Shown: piece by piece, positions 14,714-20,124 of the stretch | How the letters are laid out: every line of letters starts with the position of its first letter | Position numbering within the stretch: the stretch's first letter is position 1 | Source: an uncultured Clostridium sp. | Lineage (GTDB): Bacteria > Bacillota > Clostridia > Peptostreptococcales > Peptostreptococcaceae | Direction of reading: 5' to 3' | Assembly (NCBI GenBank): GCA_900550335.1 | Contig: URRU01000011.1 | Location: 1-20,124 of the forward strand | Length of the DNA: 20,124 nucleotides | Notes under the pieces: generated by a model | The model's input: only the letters and a program-made list of their open reading frames with translations | What the model was told of the DNA's origin: nothing | Databases searched by the model: none | Made by a program: the position numbers and the translations under genes

Positions 14714-17700
14714 TTATTTTTTCTCTTCGTCTTCTTTTTCAAATTTTTCCACATATTCTTCTAACAATTCTTGTATTTCTTCAACAACCTTATATCCAAC
14801 CTTAGATTTTACTCTATATCTCATGTAAGGGTTTAAGAATACTTCATTCTTAATTTGATATACTTTTTCGATTTTAAGTTTTTTACAAAGAGATTTTATA
14901 TACGCTATAGATAATAGTGTCTGAGTAGGTCTTGGTATATCAGAGAATCTATCCTCTAATTCTTCCTGAACCTCGTACATATCTTCTTTGCTGTCGATTG
15001 AAGCAATTTTTTTGTACATTTCAATCTTAGCCATTTCATCTTCTATATATCTATCTGGTATATATGCATCAACAGGAAGGTCTATTTCTACATCTACCTC
15101 TACTATTTCAGGCTCGCCCTTAATTTTTCTAATAGCTTCGTTTAGCATCTTAACATATAAATCGTAACCTATTACAGCCATGTGTCCATGCTGCTGAGCA
15201 CCTAAGACATCTCCAGCACCTCTTATCTCAAGGTCACGCATAGCTATCTTAAATCCAGATCCAAACTCTGTAAATTCTTTTATAGCTTTTAATCTCTTCT
15301 CTGCTATTTCACTAAGGCTCTTATTTCTCTCGTACATCAAGAACGCATATCCCTGTCTAGTACTTCTACCAACACGACCTCTAAGCTGATAAAGCTGAGC
15401 AAGTCCCATCTTATCTGCATCGTAAATTATCATTGTATTAGCATTTGCAATATCCATACCCGTTTCTATTATAGTAGTACATACAAGCACATCAAATTCC
15501 TTCTGCATAAATGCTATTATAATATCTTCAAGGGTTTTTGAGCTCATTCTACCATGTGCAACAGCAACTCTAGCATCTGGAACTAATTTTCTAACCTTGT
15601 CTGCAATTCCTTCTATTCCCTCTACTCTATTGTAGACGAAGAATACCTGTCCACCCCTTGAGATTTCTTTTTCAATTTCATCCTGAATAATACTATCTCT
15701 AGCTTCTGTAACATAGGTTATTACTGGATGTCTTTCCTGTGGTGGCTCTTCTATTACAGTCATATCCCTTATTCCAGATAATGACATATGAAGAGTTCTC
15801 GGAATTGGTGTTGCAGATAGAGTAAGAACATCTACAGTATTTTTTACTTTCTTTAAAGTTTCTTTGTGCTTAACCCCAAATCTCTGCTCCTCATCTATTA
15901 CAACAAGTCCAAGCTTTGGAAGCTCTATATCTTTAGAAATTATTCTGTGTGTACCTATAAGTACATCTACCATTCCTTTTTTAGCATCTTCTATGATTTT
16001 TTTCTGCTGTTTAGGAGTCTTAAATCTACTAAGAACCTCAACTCTTATTGGATAATCTGCAAATCTTTCACTAAATGTGTTGTAATGCTGCTGTGCAAGT
16101 ATAGTCGTAGGAACAAGTACAGCAACCTGTTTTCCATCCATACAAGCCTTAAATGCAGCCCTTATAGCGACTTCTGTTTTTCCGTATCCAACATCTCCAC
16201 AGATTAATCTATCCATAACTTTTGGAGATTCCATATCCTTTTTAGTATCTTTTATAGCTTTAAGCTGGTCATCTGTCTCCTGATATGGGAATTTATCCTC
16301 AAATTCCTTCTGCCAAACAGTATCTTTAGAGAATTTATATCCCTTGATTTTTTCCCTTTTAGCATATAGGTTGATAAGTTCCTCAGTCATATCCTCGATT
16401 TCTTTTCTAACCTTAGCCTTTGCCTTTGTCCATTCCTGTGTACCAAGTCTACTAAGTTTGACCTTCTCAGCCTCGGCTCCGATATATTTCTGAACCTTAT
16501 CCATCTGGTCAATAGGCACATATAAATTATCTCCATCTCTATAGACTATCTTCATGTAGTCTTTCTTAATTCCGTCGACAGTTATCTGATCTATACCTGT
16601 ATATCTACCTATACCGCTATTTTCGTGAACTACATAATCTCCAGGATTTAAGTCTAGGAATGAGTCTATTTTCTGTGCATTTGTATTTTTCTTTTTCTTC
16701 TTTTTAGATTTTAGTCCACTTCTCTGAACTCCAATCATTTCCTTGTCAGTTATAACAGTGAACTTAATATCTCTATACTGGAACCCTTCGCTAATTGCAG
16801 CTTCCATTATTATAGCTTGAGATGATTTTATCTCTGTATCTCTTTTTTTAGCTATCGAAGTTTCAACATCGTATTCAAATAGAGCTTCTTTTAATTTTTT
16901 TACTCTTTCTGAGCTGTTTACTGCAAGGATAATCTTATGCCCAGAATATTTTAATCTCTGAAGCTCATCTGCAAGAATATCTATCTTTCCATTAAATGAT
17001 GGAACTTCTCTACTGTCAAAATTCAGTATTTCCTTTACATTAAATCCTTTAACAGCCTTTGGTAGTAGAGAGTTTATAACTATATTTCTATCTCCTATAC
17101 AGTACTCTAAATCTATATAATTGTAGACTAAATTTCCCTGAGATTTTAGTGTAGTTCCTCTTTCCAAATTCATCTTATAACTGTCTTTAAATTCCTCAGC
17201 AAAATTCTCGCATCTTTCCTTCATTCTAGATATATCATTTATAAATACTATCGCATTTTTATCTAAGTATTCAAAAATACTCTTCTCTACATCTGGATAG
17301 AAGTAGTCTATATAGTTTTCTATTCCATCAAAGTACTCTTTTCTCTCAATTTTATCTATAACAGCTTCTACATCGTCGCTACACACTTTTCCTCTATCTT
17401 TTTTCATCCTAGAAACTGTCTCTTCAACATTTTCAGGGTATATAAATTCCCTAGAAGGGGTAAGTATAAACGATTTCAGCTTATCTATAGATTTCTGAGA
17501 AAATACATCAAAAGTTCTTATTGAGTCGATTTCATCATCAAAGAACTCAATTCTTATAGGGTTTTCATATTCAAGTGAGAATATATCAACAATTCCACCT
17601 CTAACACTGAACTGTCCAAACCCCTCTACCTTTGACACTCTCTCATATCCTAACGAAACAAGCTTTGAAGATAGCTCTTCTATATCTACTATATCCCCTA

Positions 17701-18130
17701 CCTTGTATTTAAAAGTGTTATCTAATAATACATCTTTAGGTAAGTACTTTCTAAGTACCGCATCTGCAGTTGTAACTAGTATTAACTTTTCTTTTTTTGC
17801 TAGTTTAAGCAGTGTCTTTATTCTTTTTGCTTCCTGCTTTCTATCTTTGGCATCTAAGTAATAAAATCTTATCTCATCTGAAGTTAAAAGCTCTACCTTA
17901 TCCTTAACGTAGAATTTTAAATCTTCGTAAATCTTTCTCGCTTCATATTCAGTCGAACCTATAAAAATAATAGGCCTTGAAAGATCCTTGAATAGAGATG
18001 AAGATATGTGAGCTTTTTGAGCTTGATTTAACCCATTTAAAAGCAGACATCTTCCCTCTACATCAAGTTTTTCTTTAAGTTTTATATATTCCTTTGAATT
18101 CTGAAGCGGATTAAAAAATATATCTCCCAT
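14714..18130 (-). CDS. mfd: Transcription-repair coupling factor Mfd
   Basis: Mfd pushes RNA polymerase off DNA lesions and recruits UvrA/UvrB for nucleotide excision repair. The 1138-residue length is normal. Order of domains: UvrB-homology region (about 1-400, including VEGFGQFSVRGGIVDIFS); a Lys-rich linker (KSKKKKKKN near 470); the CarD-like RNA-polymerase interaction domain (about 490-565, DYVVHENSGIGRYTGID); and the RecG-like translocase with Walker A GDVGYGKTEVA near 640-650, DEEQ in VVIDEEQRFGVKHKE near 745, SATPIPRT near 777 and QLRGRVGRS near 920. The C-terminal regulatory domain (about 1020-1125) ends in an acidic/basic tail. The ATG has an AAAGGAG site. It sits between pth and prsA as expected in Clostridia. 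Certain. Confidence 0.98.
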   Translation of the reverse strand: MGDIFFNPLQNSKEYIKLKEKLDVEGRCLLLNGLNQAQKAHISSSLFKDLSRPIIFIGSTEYEARKIYEDLKFYVKDKVELLTSDEIRFYYLDAKDRKQEAKRIKTLLKLAKKEKLILVTTADAVLRKYLPKDVLLDNTFKYKVGDIVDIEELSSKLVSLGYERVSKVEGFGQFSVRGGIVDIFSLEYENPIRIEFFDDEIDSIRTFDVFSQKSIDKLKSFILTPSREFIYPENVEETVSRMKKDRGKVCSDDVEAVIDKIERKEYFDGIENYIDYFYPDVEKSIFEYLDKNAIVFINDISRMKERCENFAEEFKDSYKMNLERGTTLKSQGNLVYNYIDLEYCIGDRNIVINSLLPKAVKGFNVKEILNFDSREVPSFNGKIDILADELQRLKYSGHKIILAVNSSERVKKLKEALFEYDVETSIAKKRDTEIKSSQAIIMEAAISEGFQYRDIKFTVITDKEMIGVQRSGLKSKKKKKKNTNAQKIDSFLDLNPGDYVVHENSGIGRYTGIDQITVDGIKKDYMKIVYRDGDNLYVPIDQMDKVQKYIGAEAEKVKLSRLGTQEWTKAKAKVRKEIEDMTEELINLYAKREKIKGYKFSKDTVWQKEFEDKFPYQETDDQLKAIKDTKKDMESPKVMDRLICGDVGYGKTEVAIRAAFKACMDGKQVAVLVPTTILAQQHYNTFSERFADYPIRVEVLSRFKTPKQQKKIIEDAKKGMVDVLIGTHRIISKDIELPKLGLVVIDEEQRFGVKHKETLKKVKNTVDVLTLSATPIPRTLHMSLSGIRDMTVIEEPPQERHPVITYVTEARDSIIQDEIEKEISRGGQVFFVYNRVEGIEGIADKVRKLVPDARVAVAHGRMSSKTLEDIIIAFMQKEFDVLVCTTIIETGMDIANANTMIIYDADKMGLAQLYQLRGRVGRSTRQGYAFLMYERNKSLSEIAEKRLKAIKEFTEFGSGFKIAMRDLEIRGAGDVLGAQQHGHMAVIGYDLYVKMLNEAIRKIKGEPEIVEVDVEIDLPVDAYIPDRYIEDEMAKIEMYKKIASIDSKEDMYEVQEELEDRFSDIPRPTQTLLSIAYIKSLCKKLKIEKVYQIKNEVFLNPYMRYRVKSKVGYKVVEEIQELLEEYVEKFEKEDEEKK

Positions 18131-18198
18131 TTTCCTTCGCTCCTTTAATTCTCTATATTCTATATTAAATTATTTTCCTTAACTCTAGCTTATTAAGC

Positions 18199-18227
18199 TA
18201 TATATTTATAAAAAATTTACTACTCAA
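18199..18227 (-). promoter_or_regulatory. Weak promoter candidate for mfd
   Basis: In the minus direction a -35 TTGAGT (18227-18222), a 17-base spacer and a -10 TATATA (18204-18199). It lies in the 131-bp pth-mfd gap, which also contains two direct copies of AACTTTAAA (plus strand) around 18226-18253 and a small tagctt/aagcta hairpin. No terminator is visible after pth, so readthrough from pth is also likely. Confidence 0.4.
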
Positions 18228-18261
18228 CTTTAAAATTGATATTTAACTTTAAATAAATTTA

Positions 18262-18822
18262 TTATCCGTTGTATTTATTCATAGACATGTCGATTCCTTC
18301 TCTTATCATAGAATCTATAGCTTTTGCAGTTTTTTCAAACCCTTCGTTCATAGCTTCGTCCTGTTCTTTTGGCACTCTTGAAAGAACGAAATCAGCTAAA
18401 TCTCTTCCTTTATCTGGCTTTCCAACACCTACTCTAAATCTTGGGAAATCTTTAGTTCCTAAGCACTGAGTTATAGATCTCATACCATTGTGTGTACCAG
18501 GGCTTCCTTTTTTTCTTATTCTAAGTTTTCCTACATCTAAATCTATATCATCGTATATCACTATTAATTTATCTAAATCAGGTTTATAGAACTGATAAAG
18601 GCTAACTACAGACTCCCCACTTAAATTCATATAAGTTGTAGGTTTTACAAGAACAACCTTCTCTGTCCCAACTCTTCCTTCTCCTATTAAAGCCTTGTGT
18701 TTTATCTTTGTAACACTTATTCCGTATTCATCTGCTAATCTGTCTATTACTTCAAATCCTGCATTGTGTCTAGTCTTTGCGTATTTCTGACCAGGATTTC
18801 CAAGTCCTACTATTATATACAT
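18262..18822 (-). CDS. pth: Peptidyl-tRNA hydrolase
   Basis: Pth releases tRNA from peptidyl-tRNAs that drop off the ribosome, recycling tRNA. The 186-residue length is typical. All the active-site residues known from E. coli Pth are present: N9 ([17 protein letters not shown]), catalytic H19, N66 in [11 protein letters not shown]91 in YDDIDLDVG and N112 in GTHNGMRS. The ATG follows an AAGGAG site. It is followed by mfd, the usual Firmicutes order. The gene normally found upstream of pth (prs, or ctc/rplY) is not there; a prepilin-peptidase-like gene lies 71 bases upstream instead. Confidence 0.98.
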   Translation of the reverse strand: MYIIVGLGNPGQKYAKTRHNAGFEVIDRLADEYGISVTKIKHKALIGEGRVGTEKVVLVKPTTYMNLSGESVVSLYQFYKPDLDKLIVIYDDIDLDVGKLRIRKKGSPGTHNGMRSITQCLGTKDFPRFRVGVGKPDKGRDLADFVLSRVPKEQDEAMNEGFEKTAKAIDSMIREGIDMSMNKYNG

Positions 18823-18893
18823 TTTTTCTCTCCTTTTTTTAATTAATTATTCAATTTAATTTTGCGATTAGTCTAATTTATTTTTATATTATC

Positions 18894-19556
18894 CTAAATT
18901 ATTTTCTCAATTATATCGAGGTAGCACCTTAATATATCAAATCCGAGAATATTCAATATAGCTGCAATAATTATATATGGAGCAAAAGCAATTTTTTTAT
19001 CCCTGTTTCCACATATAAATCTTATAATCAAAAAGATTGCAGAAACAAGAAAAGAGCCCGGTATCAACGATAACGAACTTTCAAATCCAATAGTCATAGC
19101 ACAAAGAGCATACACACCTATATCTCCCGTACCCATCATATTGGTCGCCTTTACTATTAAATATGAAACCAAAGCACATAGCAATCCTGCCAACACACTA
19201 TCTACTAAGATTTCAACATTTCCATTTACAATTTTAACTACACTCTGAATTATTATACCACTAAAAACAAGAATATCATACACATACATTGTATAATAAT
19301 CTATTAAACTTATAATAATTGCTAAAACAAAAAATATAAAATAATTGATTCTATCCAAATTGTTTGGATAAATTTTTAAAATAGAGTTGATGTATGCAAA
19401 TGTAGATATTATTAAGAATATAGTCAATTTTTTTATATTGATTTTTCTGTAATCCTCTTCTTCGATAAAAACTTTTACAACTTTTTGTACGATTGAAGTA
19501 ATTATTATTGCAAATAAAAATGATAAAAATAAAATCTCAAACTTTTCTAAATCCAT
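18894..19556 (-). CDS. Prepilin peptidase-like (A24 family) membrane aspartic protease
   Basis: A 220-residue protein with about six to seven hydrophobic helices and the two-aspartate signature of type IV prepilin peptidases. D86 lies in LIDYYTMYVYDIL (compare the family D-x6-PD pattern) and D145 lies in the GxGD motif MMGTGDIGVYA; FAPYIII near 192-198 matches the conserved Pro-containing helix that follows. It lacks the N-terminal CxxC methyltransferase domain of full-length PilD/ComC, so it would act as a peptidase only, cleaving class III signal peptides of pilin-like proteins (inference). YD replaces the more usual PD near residue 93. The ATG follows an AAGGAG site at a rather long 13-base spacing. 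No pilus genes are nearby, so its substrates are unknown. Confidence 0.78.
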   Translation of the reverse strand: MDLEKFEILFLSFLFAIIITSIVQKVVKVFIEEEDYRKINIKKLTIFLIISTFAYINSILKIYPNNLDRINYFIFFVLAIIISLIDYYTMYVYDILVFSGIIIQSVVKIVNGNVEILVDSVLAGLLCALVSYLIVKATNMMGTGDIGVYALCAMTIGFESSLSLIPGSFLVSAIFLIIRFICGNRDKKIAFAPYIIIAAILNILGFDILRCYLDIIEKII

Positions 19557-19850
19557 CTTTTAATTTTCTCTCCTTATATTTAATTTACTTTCCGTATTAA
19601 TAAATATTTCTATCAATATTATTTACAATATATTTTCATTTAATACTTTTATTTTATATTTTATTATTTATTAAAATAATTATATCTCATTATATTTTTA
19701 ATATATAATTTACTATCTTGTTTATTTTTTCATACAAATTACACTATATCTACATTATTATTTCATTTTTATTTATATTTTGTTACAAGATAATAGTAAT
19801 TTTTTAGTATATTTATTTTGTAGTTACATAACATTTACAGAAATCGTTTT
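19557..19850. other. Very AT-rich divergent intergenic region
   Basis: This stretch separates the minus-strand prepilin-peptidase gene from the plus-strand genes at the right edge. It is extremely AT-rich, with only scattered G and C. I see no credible ORF, RNA gene or repeat. It must contain the left-going promoter for the peptidase gene, but several TATAAT-like words occur by composition and none has a convincing -35 partner. Confidence 0.6.
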
Positions 19851-19851
19851 T

Positions 19852-19882
19852 TTGTTATTTTTATTTCAATCTATGCTATAAT
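19852..19882 (+). promoter_or_regulatory. Extended -10 promoter for the right-edge plus-strand genes
   Basis: A consensus TATAAT (19877-19882) is directly preceded by TGC, giving an extended -10. A TTGTTA -35 candidate lies at 19852-19857, with a longish 19-base spacer. The ribosome site aggagg (19901-19906) of the first short ORF is about 20 bases downstream, so the leader is short. Confidence 0.65.
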
Positions 19883-19915
19883 CATAAAAAATAAATTTCA
19901 AGGAGGATTTACACT

Positions 19916-19954
19916 ATGAACCTTAAAAATAAAGAAATTGGTGATTATTTATGA
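19916..19954 (+). CDS. 12-codon ORF (leader peptide candidate)
   Basis: The ATG at 19916 follows a near-perfect AAGGAGGAT ribosome site about nine bases upstream. It encodes MNLKNKEIGDYL and stops at TGA 19952-19954. The stop overlaps the next start in an ATGA arrangement, which usually gives translational coupling. The initiation signal is far stronger than that of the downstream gene, so it is likely translated. The peptide has no run of one amino acid that would suggest classic attenuation. It could also be the intact head of a gene put out of frame. Confidence 0.5.
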   Translation: MNLKNKEIGDYL

Positions 19955-20124
19955 AATTATTTTTAAAAGATGCTAATGATGTAAAATTAAATTCCCCTGA
20001 TGAAATAAAAAAAATTACTAATTCTTTTATAGTATCTGTGATAATTTTATTTATTATTCTTCGTTTTATTTTTTCATATAATATTAATCTATTAATTGAA
20101 ACTGTTTGGACATTCCAGAATAAA
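19951..20124 (+). CDS. Unknown membrane protein (5' part only, cut by window edge)
   Basis: The frame opens at the ATG of the ATGA overlap and stays open for 58 codons to the end of the window. The visible product starts MKLFLKDANDVKLNSPDEI. It has a charged region (about residues 6-21), then a hydrophobic helix (about 24-45, SFIVSVIILFIILRF within it), then YNINLLIETVWTF. A GGTGAT within the upstream short ORF could serve as its ribosome site. I do not recognise the family. It is transcribed away from the rest of the window, so it begins a separate unit. Confidence 0.55.
   Translation, partial: MKLFLKDANDVKLNSPDEIKKITNSFIVSVIILFIILRFIFSYNINLLIETVWTFQNK

Noticed and set aside
15866..16207. 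Plus-strand reading frames of up to 113 codons within mfd
   Set aside because: They lie opposite the conserved helicase motifs of mfd, have no start signal and look like chance open frames in the antisense of a long AT-rich gene.

Overview
The window comes from a low-GC, Gram-positive anaerobe of the Clostridia. Gene order and protein style best fit the Peptostreptococcaceae, near Clostridioides/Peptostreptococcus; I infer this from synteny and have not searched for it. Apart from a divergent start at the far right edge, every gene lies on the minus strand, so transcription runs from high to low coordinates. The content is core housekeeping. I see no phage, insertion sequence, CRISPR array, rRNA or tRNA.

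Layout in transcription order. A prepilin-peptidase-like membrane protease (19556-18894) is followed by pth and mfd (18822-14714), then the prsA lipoprotein foldase, which ends in a strong terminator (13531-13579). A new promoter drives a SpoVB/MurJ-type flippase and the mazG pyrophosphohydrolase. Next, hup has its own promoter and terminator, and rqcP (yabO) plus a Ppx/GppA phosphatase form another short operon. A 470-bp non-coding stretch (7858-8328) holds a dense, roughly helically phased cluster of DnaA-box-like 9-mers beside very AT-rich DNA. Then come galU, an unlisted 35-residue single-helix membrane protein, and rho. rpmE stands alone between a textbook promoter and terminator. The last block is the DUF1385 membrane protein gene, prmC and prfA (terminator 1813-1855), then a ZIP metal transporter and a Sua5-type threonylcarbamoyl-AMP synthase cut by the left edge.

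Several genes form functional groups. PrmC methylates the GGQ glutamine of the release factor encoded beside it. RpmE, PrfA, PrmC, Pth, Sua5 and RqcP all serve translation and its quality control. Rho and Mfd both act on stalled or unneeded RNA polymerase. MazG cleans nucleotide pools, GalU feeds UDP-glucose to envelope synthesis, and PrsA and the flippase serve the envelope.

The main points for a second look are: (1) the DnaA-box cluster between ppx and galU, with no dnaA in view; (2) an Asn/Gln-rich, prion-like insertion in Rho; (3) the spoVT, yabP, yabQ and divIC slots missing from an otherwise conserved sporulation-era gene order, which suggests a non-sporulating lineage; (4) the small membrane protein before rho; (5) a 12-codon ORF coupled by an ATGA overlap to a divergent membrane-protein gene; (6) a marked preference for CAG over CAA glutamine codons in an AT-rich genome; and (7) frequent TTG starts.
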